Of a stretch of 64,000 bases of DNA, positions 44,556-55,183 are shown piece by piece (the stretch's first letter is position 1; each line of letters opens with the position of its first letter). The stretch is from Auricularia sp. M13 (taxonomy: Eukaryota; Basidiomycota; Agaricomycetes; Auriculariales; Auriculariaceae). The stretch spans positions 2,662,832-2,726,831 of the forward strand of contig CM073200.1 of assembly GCA_037042915.1 (NCBI GenBank), in the 5' to 3' direction. A model generated the notes under the pieces. That model made no database searches, was not told the origin of the DNA, and saw only the letters and a program-made list of their open reading frames with translations. The position numbers and the translations under genes are program-made.

Positions 44556-47134
44556 CTACGCTGACTGTCCGGGCTGGACGGCGTCGTTCCAAGCCTGGCG
44601 AGTCGCCTGAGGCCAAATAGTCGTGGTGGTGCTCGTCCCGTCGAAGAAGCGGATCCCATTTTGCCCGCGCAGGACAGGATGCAAGGCGGCGTTCTCTCCT
44701 CCCACAACGGATCCGTCACTCTGTACGGTCCCGCTGGGATTGTCTCCGAGGATGAAGTCACGAAGAAGGGCCAGTGCCTATTAGAGCAGATGAATGGCAG
44801 GGTTACGAAGAATGGCCCGTGTCCGCTTACCAGGTTAGGATTGAAGAGCGGAATCTGGTGCCCGGCACCCTTGACGAGAACGTACGTGAGTCCCCGCTCT
44901 TGGTGCACCACGCCGGAAACGGTCGAGGAGTTGTCCGAGTGCCACTCAGTTTGAGGGGGCCTTGTGAATCCCTGGATGCCAGCCCAAGTGGTGTTCTTGG
45001 GAATTATCGTGAGCAACGATCTGGACATCGGCTAAAATTGATTTCTTACCTGGATGACGATCTCGGTACCCCGATGGGAGTCGAGCATGTCGTCATTCCC
45101 GGAGTACAACACGACCTTGTCCAGCTTTTCGATCAGGTCTCCAAAGAATGTCACCCTGCGAGCAGTTGCTCAGCAATCTTCCGCGCAATTCAGAACACAA
45201 ACATACTCGGGACCTGCGATATCCCGGGTAAGCCACCAGTACCAAGCATACGAGGATGCAGTACATACTTGGGTCATCTTCCCCATTGGCGAACGGGAAG
45301 GGCGTCATTGGCGACCACGTCTTGTCCGGCGCGTGCAAAGCGGCACGAATCGTCGGATCTGAAAGGGGGAGTATTCAGGCACTGTGTACCTCATTTGAGC
45401 GGAAGACTGACCATTGAGAAACACCGAGAGGCCATGGTTCAAGGGCAGTTCTTCGCCTCCGTCCGGTGCATCATAGACCTGCAATTGTCAATAGGCGCCT
45501 GTTTAACAAGCCGGTACTTACGTCGATCCCGTTTGCTGTTGAAAATTGCCAGTGAGCTGCGCACCCAGGAATGCGAGGCACAAAGACGTACCGTAGGGAA
45601 ATGAATTGTTTACGGCGAAGTCTGAAACGGAGTCCAGGAGGAAGCAGCCGTACCATGGATCGATGGTCGTCGAAGGATCGAAGCTACCTCCAAGCTGGCG
45701 GTGGCCACGCTGAGGCGGTAGGCTTCTCTTGCGAGCGCCCCAGGTGGCGCGTTCTGGTCGCAGCAGACCTCTTCCCGGCTTCGCAGCAACGAAGCTGGAG
45801 AGCATTCTTCCTTGGGCGGTTGGCGGTATTTCCACCAATGACGGGAAATGACCGCCCACTTGAGGATACGTGAGATTGAGATCATACCCGCACAAATGCG
45901 ATCTGCGAGATGATGAGGCGCGCAGGTCGGTATTTGAGGCTGCTTACTGCTGTTGATAAAATTGCAATGCTGTGAAGTTGTAGTCGAGCAGTTGTGGATA
46001 GGTCTGTATCACCGTTGTCTAACAATGGTCAGCCCAACTGCATTCGTGTGCCGTAGATTCTTACCATGGGAGCATGGTGATGAAGGACCAAGGAGCCAAG
46101 TGTACCATCGCCGATGGCGATCCTCGAAAGCTGCACAGGCGGGCTGCTGAGCGCCAATAACGCTCGGGAAATGTATGGTATGAAGCTTTGATCCCCGTCA
46201 ATATTTATATCAACTGGCCATCGGAAATAACTTGCCGTCCGCTGTAGCTTTCGCCAGTGAAGATCAAAGGCCTTGTCGCAAGCGCCGGAAACACCTTCAG
46301 CTGCGTCAGGGTTCAATCCAGACAGAATCACGAGCGACGGACCTTAACAAGATTGCTAAGGAAGCCGACGAAGTCGTTCGCAATGTCTTCTTCGTCGACA
46401 GCGTATCCGCTCGAATCGGCTGTCGCGTAGCCCGTACCTAAGGGACGTGGTAACGTTCAGGGTATGGATACCGGCATTTCAGCAGCAACCACGCACCTAC
46501 GGGCTGGTCGATGTAGATGATGTCCGCCAGCTGATGCCAGCTAGCTGCATTCGGGTGCGGCGTCTGGTCAGTCGAATTAAAATCGTCGAAGTGAATTGGT
46601 CCGTTCTGCAATGAGGTCGTCAGCGCTTTGTGCGACATCAAGCACGTAGTCGTATACCTCCAATAGCACTCCGAGCATGCTCGAGCTGCCGGGCCTAGAC
46701 AACGGGCGAAGTTAATGTTGGGAAGCTTTGGCGAACGTGTTGCTTCTCGTACCCTCCGTTGAGCCAGATGAGCCAGGGAGAGGTCGAAGTATTGCTGGTG
46801 AGCGAGCCAGGGGACTGTTCGAACGCCCAGAAGAAAAGCGAATCATCGTTGTGGCCTGGGCGTGCCGTACGCACGCTCCCCGCAAAGCTGGTGGGTGGTT
46901 GGAAGGACAGCTTCAGCTGAGAGCTGTTGACCTGAAAGTCTGCCACCGGCTGTCAGCGGACGTGCCAGTGGCAGGCGCGCCGGCGTAACAAGACGTACAC
47001 GATTGCCATGCCGGCGAGTAGTCTCCAGATGGTTGGCCAGGGTACGCATGGGGGGCAGACGAGGGCGGAACAAGAGCACGTGCATGTGTAGCAACGAGGA
47101 CCGCGACAAACGCGTTGAGGGTTGAGATGGTCAT
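44556..47134 (-). CDS. Secreted serine carboxypeptidase, family S10
   Basis: Sixteen exons in consistent phase give 598 aa (46999-47134, 46753-46939, 46658-46694, 46497-46605, 46343-46437, 46236-46294, 46065-46185, 45948-46018, 45592-45902, 45522-45535, 45412-45478, 45269-45358, 45207-45213, 45050-45155, 44831-44995, 44556-44777). A signal peptide (LNAFVAVLVATHARA) precedes LIWLNGGPGSSSMLG, DIIYIDQPVGTGY, the nucleophile motif GESYSGRFIPY, catalytic Asp in LYSGNDDMLD and His in KGAGHQIPLF. It cleaves C-terminal residues from peptides at acid pH, outside the cell or in the vacuole. Intron 46186-46235 has a GC donor (CG|GCAAGT). A 7-nt exon restores DDPSPEVTFFGDL. A TATA-like box lies 47 bp upstream of the ATG. 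Confidence 0.93.
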
Positions 47135-48386
47135 GGCTGCAAGTGCCGGTGTGGGTCAACGGAGGGAGCTGGACGAAGGGTTATATATTTCAGCACAGAC
47201 AACGTCGTGACTTCGCGAAGCCTGTGCATGTTGTGCAAGTGCCTTCTGTGACCGGGACAGGATCTGCAGCAGACGCTGGATGGTCGGGACTGGGCCGGAT
47301 TGTGTGATGTCGTGTAAACCGAGACGTCGGGCCGATGGGAAGAACAAAGGTCCTCTGGGAAGGTCATCCTGTTGGGCGCTGGTCCGGCCAGCCGGAAGCG
47401 GCTACAACTCATCCCGACGGACGAGTTTGCTATCTTGGCACTTTTCCCACAAGTCGAGAGATGCAGGGTCTCGACGACTAAGGGACCTGAAGGCGCCGGC
47501 GAACGCGAAGCGCGTGTCAAACATCCAAACTCAAAAACAGCTCTCAAAAACAACGCCCAGTGTGACCCGTCGTGCGAGCATTTCTCCGCACACAGTACAC
47601 CGCTGAGGTGCTTCAGTCCGTGACGGCTGGACTTCCAGAAACCCCTTTCCCGCCGGCAGCCCAGGTGACTCTAGATGCTATTCCAGTCAATCGAGGAGCG
47701 ACTGTGAGGAGCCCCTGCGGAGATAGGATTGAGCTGTGCTGTGTACTCTTTATTTACTTGTTAGAGGTAAATCTGTTTGCCACGGACAGTAATGCATCCA
47801 GCAGCATGAGCCGATTGGGGATTGGGATCCTGAACTTAGCGTTGCGCATGAGCCTGGACTGCATCGCAGCCACCTTCTAATGCTAGAATCGCGGCACCGT
47901 GAAGGCCACAACGGATGCGGAGACAGGCTGAACATCAGCTTGCGTTGCTGCGGTTTCACCTGTGTTGATTCGGACGGAATTCTGGGCTGTCACACGCCCT
48001 GGTACTCGGAAATGTGGTCGGACTTGCAGGCAATCGGGCGTCTTCACGACCCAAAGAAACAGCCATAGGAGAAATGATAAATGCGCACGGCCCTGCGAAT
48101 TTGAGGCAGTTCCTTTTGACAAGCGGGAGCGCAATCGGTGAGTCTGCTCGGAGGCGCCTCCGCACCCCAGGTCTTGTCAGCCATGGCACGTGCTGCTTGG
48201 GAACTTGGAACTTTGATTGCTGGACTACTTGGTGTGCATGGAATGGAGCTCGTAAGAATGCGATTCCATACCTCCGCTAGGCGCGACTTTCTCACCCGAG
48301 GATAAACGCGGCCCGGTGAAAGACACTTCATCTGGAAAAGGAGTGATCAACGCCATGGTATCACTCAGGCCGACTCGCATGACAAC
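47135..48386. other. Intergenic region
   Basis: It lies between the carboxypeptidase start codon and the M20 stop codon (tandem, minus). Besides the TATA-like site, nothing coding or repetitive could be supported over 1.2 kb. Confidence 0.5.
47181..47187 (-). promoter_or_regulatory. TATA-like box of the carboxypeptidase gene
   Basis: TATATAA on the minus strand, 47 bp upstream of the start codon at 47134. Confidence 0.45.
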
Positions 48387-49661
48387 TCACTTCTTCAGGA
48401 AGGTTAGGGCGCCCAGTGCCAATGAGTCCACAGCCCTCGTAAGCGTGGGCTCGATCACCGGGGCGAAGAATGGTGAATGATTGACCGGGATATCTTCTGC
48501 GATGCGTCCGGCCTTCTCAGCGGCGTCCCATTTCTGAGGGTCCACGCCGCCATAGACCCAAAAGCTGTACGGTTTCCCGATAGCGGTAGCGAGAATAGAG
48601 AAGTCCTCGCTGCCGTAGACCCGCTGAGTGTTGTTGTCGTAGTCATCCTGCCCAAAATGGGCGGAAAAAGACGCTTCGAGAGCAGCGGTCACAGCGTCGT
48701 CGTTGATCGTAAAAGGGAATGAACTAGTCTTTTCGAATGCCGGGTCTTTGTCCGCGCCGCTCGCAAGTGATTCAGCGCGGATGATGCGATGGACAGAGCC
48801 GAGGATTTTCTTGCGTGTCTCCGGATTGTAGGAGCGCACGTTGACCTTCATCTCCGCTCTATCTGCAATAATATTCTCGGTTTGTCCCGCAATGAGACTC
48901 CCAACGGTGACGACGGCGGTATCCTCTGGCGCCACCTCGCGACTGACAATGCTCTGAAGGCGCACCACGGCCGACGCAGCCATGACAACTGGATCGAGCG
49001 TACGGTGTGGCTGGGAGGCGTGCCCCCCTCTGCCGAAAAGGGTCACCTTCATGCTGTCTGCGGCGCTCGCCATGAGACCGCGGCGAGTACCCACAGTGCC
49101 TGCTCGAAGAGGCATCACATGAGCGCCAAGCACAATGTCAGGCTTGGGGATGGCTCGGGATGTGTAGAGCCCTCCATCCACCATAGCCTGAGCCCCTGCG
49201 CCCCGTTCTTCCGCGGGTTGGAAAAGAACGAGAAGGGTCCCAGCCCAAGAGTCCCTGGCCGCCACGAGAAGCCTAGCAGCGGCTAGCATGCTTGTAACAT
49301 GCATGTCGTGTCCACAGGCGTGCATAACAGGTTTATCGACCCCGTCAGCGTCCACTTGGCGCGCAGTGCTCGCGTAAGGTAGACCGGTAGCCTCTAGAAC
49401 CGGGAGAGCATCCATGTCCGCCCTGAGGAGTACCGTACGGCCGTCGCCATTGCGCAGAATTCCGACCAAACCATGACCACCGATGCCAGAGACTATGTCA
49501 AAGTCAGGCGAGAGCTTCCGCAGATGCTCTGCGGCAAATTTGGCGGTGGCTGCCTCCTGAAACGAGAGCTCTGGCTTCGTGTGAAGATCACGGTAGATAT
49601 CGTGATACGGGGTAAGATCTGGTCGATATCGCTCTACCAGTTGGCTGAGGGCCTGGGTCAT
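48387..49661 (-). CDS. M20-family amidohydrolase / carboxypeptidase
   Basis: A single exon, 424 aa from the ATG at 49661; the frame continues upstream only to non-ATG codons. Motifs: LHTKPELSFQE, LLRADMDALPV, the metal site MHACGHDMHVTSMLAAA, LVLFQPAEERGAGA, GRGGHASQPH in the dimerisation domain, and YGSEDFSILA near the end. This is the M20D aminoacylase/IAA-amidohydrolase type, which hydrolyses N-acyl or amide bonds of amino-acid conjugates with two metal ions. The absence of introns contrasts with its neighbours (5-16 exons), as in genes gained from bacteria or by retrocopying. There is no signal peptide, so it should be cytosolic. Confidence 0.93.
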   Translation of the reverse strand: MTQALSQLVERYRPDLTPYHDIYRDLHTKPELSFQEAATAKFAAEHLRKLSPDFDIVSGIGGHGLVGILRNGDGRTVLLRADMDALPVLEATGLPYASTARQVDADGVDKPVMHACGHDMHVTSMLAAARLLVAARDSWAGTLLVLFQPAEERGAGAQAMVDGGLYTSRAIPKPDIVLGAHVMPLRAGTVGTRRGLMASAADSMKVTLFGRGGHASQPHRTLDPVVMAASAVVRLQSIVSREVAPEDTAVVTVGSLIAGQTENIIADRAEMKVNVRSYNPETRKKILGSVHRIIRAESLASGADKDPAFEKTSSFPFTINDDAVTAALEASFSAHFGQDDYDNNTQRVYGSEDFSILATAIGKPYSFWVYGGVDPQKWDAAEKAGRIAEDIPVNHSPFFAPVIEPTLTRAVDSLALGALTFLKK

Positions 49662-50451
49662 GGTGGGTGGAGAAGAGACTGCACGCGGAACGGCAGCGAA
49701 CACATCGTCGGCGAACACGGACCGCCGGCGCCAACTTATTCCCAGTCCGACGACGCCTCTTGCTCCTTGCCAATGCTCATGTCAGTACGCCGCTTCCTTG
49801 CAGATTGAGCACCGTGGATCGGGTTGCATATAGCAGAAGCAAACCTGTCGACAAAAGTGCGGACGTGCCCGCACGGCGCAGAATTTTTCTTGACATCCAG
49901 CGACCTTGAAGCACTTCGCTCGGGTCCTTCTGCGCTTACAGGCCCAAAAGCTTTGTTGTGCTTCCATGGTCAAAAGGCACAGCAACAAAGCGCATTTTTC
50001 TCAATGAACAGACCTAGCATCCTGGAGATCTCGTTCACGGGCTAGGGTGACATGGCTGAACTCTTGATGTGGCCTGCTCTGAGCGCGCCAGACCTCGCTA
50101 CACGCCTCATGTGACATGGCTCGAAATGTCTGGGGATTTTCAGCTGGCAGACTTAGTTGCCGACCTGGTACCTAGGAACGTCCAAAGCAACCGTCACCGC
50201 GAGCCTAGCGGCCACGTTGCGGGTTGGTGAATCATCGGCTCTCTGTTGTCTGCATGTCTTGCGTAATATTGGAGTGCTGGCGCGGATGCAGCAAGAATAC
50301 AGGGCCGTCTGCAGGGGCAGTTGACAACTTCTAATTTGGACCTGACCACAACGACAATGCCACATCCTCGCGGCGGCTTCACCTCGGCCGCTTCAGCATG
50401 CTTATAACGTGCAGCGCGACTGACTATGAACACCAGCCATCCTTCCTCAAG
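49662..50451. other. Divergent promoter region
   Basis: It separates the M20 gene (minus) and the GH5 gene (plus). No gene is supported. A short minus frame at 49782-49988 is Cys-rich but has no start context or family. Confidence 0.5.
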
Positions 50452-52307
50452 ATGTTCCCCAAGCGTACTTTGCTCGCGGCCGTCGCTGCAGCTGTTGCAG
50501 TTGGAGCACAGCAAAGCGCGTGGCAACAGTGTAAGCGCTCAAATGCCCGCGTCCGCCTGCTCTAACGTATCAAACAGGCGGTGGAAAGAATTGGTCGGGG
50601 GAGACAGAGTGCGTGTGTGGGGCAGTATGCACAGTAGTCAACGACTTCTTTCACAGGTACGCCCGCAATCATAGGGTTATAAGCTTCTGCTTACACTGTC
50701 CCAGTGCATTCCCGGCGCTAATGTAATTGCTGGACAAAAACTGCACGTCATCCTTTCTCACTCAGGTTTAGGCCCCAGCGCCCACGGTCACCGTCACCGC
50801 GACGGTGACCGCGACTGCCACTGTCACCGATGTGCAGACTGTGACAGTCACTTCGGCACCTCAGAGCACTCCCAGTGCTCCTTCGGGCGAAATATGCGAC
50901 GGGCCACGGACCAAGTTCCAATTCTTTGGAGGTGAGAGTTTACGACAGACGAAAAGCACTCCTGTGTTTCAGCTGAATGCATCGCAGTCAATCAGTCTGG
51001 AGCAGAGTTCGGCAATGCTAACATCCCCGGGACACTGAACAAGGACTACACGTGGCCTTCGACTGATAGCGTGGACTTCTTCATGGGCAAAGGCTTCAAT
51101 ACGTTCCGCATTACCTTCCTCATGGAGCGCCTCACCCCGCCAGCTACCGGTCTGACCGGACCATTTGACGCAGAGTGTGTGCCTTCGTCCCTTGTTCTCT
51201 CGAAGCTCGCGCTGACGTAGATGGCGCAGCTATCTGAGCGGATTAACATCGATCGCCAACTACATTACGAGCAAGGGCGGCTTCGCGGTGATCGACCCGC
51301 ACAACTTCATGCGCTTCGATGGCGAGGTAATCTCAAGTACCGATGAGTGCGTGGGCCCTGTCGCCCGTAGATTCTCGCTGATGCCGCGAATCCGCAGCTT
51401 CCAGGCTTTCTGGACAAACCTGGCTACCGTTTTTGTACGCGAGCATGCTGGCGGTATTGGGCGCGCTGACTCACTGGGCTTCGACCGCTGACAGAAAGAC
51501 AACGCGAACATCATCTTCGACATCCAGAACGAGCCTCATGACATCGTCGCGTCGACTGTTCTGTCCTTGGTAAGCTGAATTGTGGTATCAGTGGGACACA
51601 CCCACATAATGCCTCTCAGAACCAGGCCGCGGTCAACGGCATCCGGGCTGCCGGCGCTACCACTCAACTCATTCTCGCGGAAGGGTAAGTGTGGCTATAT
51701 TTGCAGAACTCACTTACTGATTGGGAGCCAAGCACGTCCTGGACTGGCGCATGGAGTAAGGACGAAACGCCCGCGTGGTAGAATGTTGTTAACCTTTCCC
51801 AGCGTGGACGAGTTCCGGCAACAGTGCAGTGTTCGGCCAGCTCAAGGACCCTTTCAACAACACAGCAATCGGTGAGAAGCAAGGTCCCTATTGCACCGTA
51901 TTGTCCGACTCAACGCTGCGGATACAGAAATGCACCAGTACCTGGACTCGGACGGCAGCGGTACCAACGGCACCTGCGTTTCTCCCACCATTGGTGCCGA
52001 GCGGCTGGTAAGCGCGACGAACTGGCTCAAGAACAACGGTATTCGCGGATTCCTCGGCGAATTTGGTGGTGGCGCCAACGCGGACTGTATTTCCGCCATT
52101 CAAGGCATGTTGTGCTCCATGCAGCAATCCGGCGTCTGGATCGGCGCCCTCTGGTGGGCGGCCGGACCATGGTGGGGAGAGTACGTGTTTACGGTTTCAT
52201 CGTTGTTCTTTAGCTGAACTTCTGCCAGTTACTTCCTATCCATCGAACCTCCCAGTGGGCCCGCCGTGGCCCAGATACTGCCAGAAGCATTGGAACCTTT
52301 CTTGTAA
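50452..52307 (+). CDS. GH5 endoglucanase with N-terminal CBM1, frame broken by one base in the CBM1 exon
   Basis: Thirteen exons (50452-50530, 50578-50656, 50705-50722, 50772-50931, 50988-51174, 51230-51346, 51398-51434, 51495-51569, 51620-51684, 51733-51755, 51803-51871, 51928-52180, 52229-52307) sum to 1241 nt, one short of 414 codons. Signal peptide, then CBM1 (WQQCGGKNWSG .. CTVVNDFF / QCIPG), a Thr/Val linker, and a GH5 barrel with [22 protein letters not shown], acid/base NEP in [21 protein letters not shown] and nucleophile Glu in GFLGEFGGG. It should cut internal beta-1,4-glucan bonds in cellulose. The second exon ends TTC TTT CAC AG where the family needs one more base to read F-F-S-Q-C. 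As given, translation stops shortly after the CBM1. All other junctions are in phase, so either the base is missing from the assembly or the gene was lost very recently. Confidence 0.85.
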
Positions 52308-53184
52308 ACGTATTTTCATTGTCGAGGGTTTGAGGTTTATCAAAGTCATGTGCACGAGCTGAGCTCATTGGAAGGCGGCGCAACTGGCGTCGCGTTCGAA
52401 AGTCCTTCCGCGTGGATATGGACATGGACAGCAAGATGTGATAAGAACCGCTGGATGACCCTGTCATGACTGACGTTATGAGCATCTGAATTGAACTAGA
52501 TTGGTTCCCAACGAGTGGCATTTGCAGCCTTCTGACCAGTGACCATTGCCGTGAGTCAATCGTGTTTAGCTATCTCACAATGCGTTTTACCGCACTTATT
52601 TGGGCAGGGGCTACAGAGATATCTGAAAAGATGGGAGAGATGTGTCCGCAGAGGTCCAACCAGCGCTTTTTAGCCCCTTCATTCAGTAGCCATTGAGACT
52701 ACCTCACCGCCTTGTTCTCGAGGCTTCATGGCGCATGTCCTCATCTCCGCCATTATTCAGTTCGGTGTGGCGTCATTGCATACACCAGAACTCGCTGAGA
52801 GCCATGCCGGGGAGCGTCAGGCGATCAGACCGAAAAAGGCAGATAGAGGTAAGAAGGCGCTGAGAAGACCATACATATTGTTCAGCACGCATTCTGTTCT
52901 CATTTTATGATCACTCTCCTCGCTACTGGGTCTCCGTCGGCCCAAAGTTACATGATAGTCGTCCAGCTGCTGCTCAACGAGCCTGCTGCGTTACGCTTTC
53001 CTCCGTTCCCCACGCACACAATACATGAGATGATTGTCGCAGATACTGTGAAGAGAAACATGATGCTCTCAGACAAAATTGGCTACGCGCATTCCAGTAA
53101 ATAGGTTATCTTCAAAGGGGACGAGGGGCCAGTCCAAGGTGTCATTTGCACGCTCACTTATTCAAAGATTCTCGTGGTCTCAAG

Positions 53185-53234
53185 TTGTTCTGGATTTGAT
53201 GTCAAGGGGGGGAGTTATTCTGGATTTGATATCA
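53185..53234. repeat. Short direct repeat, 30-bp period
   Basis: gttgttctggatttgatgtc at 53185 recurs at 53215 as gttattctggatttgatatc, separated by a G-rich spacer. This is two units of a simple tandem duplication. Confidence 0.6.
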
Positions 53235-53235
53235 T

Positions 53236-53399
53236 GACTTTGCGGCGGGACCGGCGGGGGCGAGTCCATTACCGGCTCCGCAGGCCCGTGACAGGGCGGA
53301 ACAAGCGGAGCTTCAGGTCCGTCGTATACGAGCGGCGGGTAGATTTGAGCTGGGTGCAAAAAGCGTGTGATGACGCGTGAAAAAACGACTTTGCGGCGG
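53236..53399. repeat. Direct repeats flanking 138 bp
   Basis: gactttgcggcgg occurs at 53236-53248 and again at 53387-53399, each followed by a similar accggcgg string. The enclosed segment has no gene. It may be the outcome of a duplication or the ends of a small insertion. Confidence 0.45.
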
Positions 53400-53412
53400 T
53401 GTACCGGCGGAA

Positions 53413-53531
53413 GGTACATACACGAGAGATGAGACTCATGAGTTCCATGGTGAGATAACAGAGTAGGATCCGCTTGCGCATGCCACGGAGGAAGAGGACG
53501 CGCGAGGGGTCGTCAAGGATGGACTGCACTC
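53413..53531 (-). repeat. Exon-like fragment, copy B (recurs at 2.3 kb)
   Basis: On the minus strand it reads VQSILDDPSRVLFLRGMR.., bounded by a plausible acceptor (cttcgcag|ag) and donor (tctcgt|gtatgt). It matches copy A at 2311-2424. The minus frame at 53269-53586 is open across it. It is not part of a gene I can reconstruct. Confidence 0.55.
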
Positions 53532-53915
53532 TGCGAAGAGGCCTATCAGTCAGCAACGCGGGTACAAGAAGAATAGCGACTAACAAGTTTATGTCCCTGT
53601 CGATATGGGCTCGCCACTGGTATTCATCCCGGGCCGGCGCCCATGGTCACCCTTGGTGATGCATATGGCGAGTGCATCCATGCCTTTGCGACATATAAAT
53701 CATCTCATGTCGCAGGCCGCCAAGATCTCCGATTGCATCCTCCAGTGAAACTCGAGCCGCGCCGCCCCTCGTTCTCGCTCTTCGTTGTGGAACGACGCTG
53801 CTTGGTAATAGCATACCGATGCTTACAAATGAGAGCGCCCGCACGTCGCATTAAGTAGCACTGAGGGGCTCCCGCAGGCTGAGCGCCGCATCGCCTTTGC
53901 ACTCTAAACTGAACC

Positions 53916-55134
53916 ATGACCATTGTCAACTCTTCCACTGCGCCGCTCGTCGTCGTCGTTGGTGCCACGGGCATCCAGGGCGGCAGTGTCATCCGCGAAC
54001 TCGACAGGTCCGACAAGCCGTACCGCATCCGTGGCCTGACGCGCGACCCCACCAAGCCGGCGGCCCAGGCACTGGCGAAGCAGGGCGTCCAAGTTCACGC
54101 TGTCAACATCGTCGTTGGTAATGAGCAAGCCGTGAAGGATGCCTTCAAGGGCGGCGACATCGTCTTCGTGAGTGAACAACTGTTGGGCAAGCGCATCATT
54201 CCATTATCTAATCGATCGATACACGACAAACTTGAAGATTGTAACAAACTTTTGGGAACACTTGCAGAAAGACAGGGTAAGCTCAACGCAGCCGCACGCG
54301 TTGAGAGTTCACTGGTTGACCGGCCATTCAATGTAGGAAGTTGCGGAGGGGAAACTCATGATCGACGCCGCCCTCGAAGTCGGCGTCAAGAAGATCATCT
54401 GGTCCGGCCTGCAGTCTCCCGCCGAAGCATCCGGCGGCAAGTACAAGAACGTCGACCACTTTGAGGGAAAGTGGGAGGTCACGCTCTACGGCCGCTCGCG
54501 CGCCAGCGCCGCGGGGAACGTCGCGTTTGTCAACGTCGACGCCGGCAGCTACGCGAGCAACCTCTACGGCGCGGTCGGGCCCGTCATGGCCCCGCAGCCG
54601 AAGGGCGACGGCACCTTCGTCCTCAAGTCTCCCATCGCCCCGGACGTCAAGCTGCCCATTATCGACATGGAGTCCGATTACGGTCTTTTCGTCCGGCTTG
54701 CCATCGAGAGCCCGGAGTACGCGAAAGGCGGCGAGATCCTCACGGCCAGCGAGATGATCAGCATGCGCGAAATCGTTGAGCAGTTGTCTGAAGGTGTGTT
54801 GATAGGGTTCGATGGCCAGCGCGTGTGCTGACGCGGGAATGCAGTCACTGGGAAGACCGTCACTTTCGAGCAAGAAGACCCGCAAGCCTTTATCGGGAGG
54901 ATGAAGGCGGCAGGGTTTGGAACTGAGGCCGTCCATATCGAATTGACCGAGAACCTCGTCTCGTACAACGACGTTGGGTGTAAGTGCAGCTGTCCTGGGA
55001 CTATCGCTCGTTGTTGACAACAGGGTGTAGATTACTGCGGCAAACCCGTTACCGACTTCAGCAAGCTGGCAAGGCGGCCACGCACATGGAAAGAGTATGC
55101 CGCGGCGCAGGATTGGTCCCACGTCTTGTCATGA
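53916..55134 (+). CDS. NmrA-like family protein (NAD(P)-binding), copy 2
   Basis: Five exons (53916-54167, 54238-54276, 54337-54793, 54845-54979, 55031-55134) give 328 aa. The Rossmann motif reads VVVGATGIQGGSVI, followed by the 13-residue exon IVTNFWEHLQKDR, KKIIWSGLQSP, ESDYGLFVRLAIESPEYA and a C-terminal DWSHVLS. It is a paralogue of the gene at 15.4-16.6 kb: the N-termini share MTIV-STAPLVVVVG and four exons are equal in length. All introns here are GT-AG. It faces the F-box gene tail to tail with only 49 bp between stop codons, so the 3' UTRs must overlap. Confidence 0.92.
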
Positions 55135-55183
55135 ACCAGTCGAGTTAGATACAGTGTATAGTACAGAAAGAGCACCATGTCCG

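Larger units (their letters stand above)
52308..53915. other. Repeat-bearing intergenic region
   Basis: About 1.6 kb without a supported gene between the GH5 gene and NmrA copy 2. Its right half holds direct repeats and the exon-like fragment shared with 2.3 kb, listed separately. It looks like a place where fragments accumulate. Confidence 0.55.

Noticed and set aside
49782-49988. Cys-rich small protein candidate
   Set aside because: No signal peptide and no regular cysteine spacing; it appears to be a chance frame in a promoter region.
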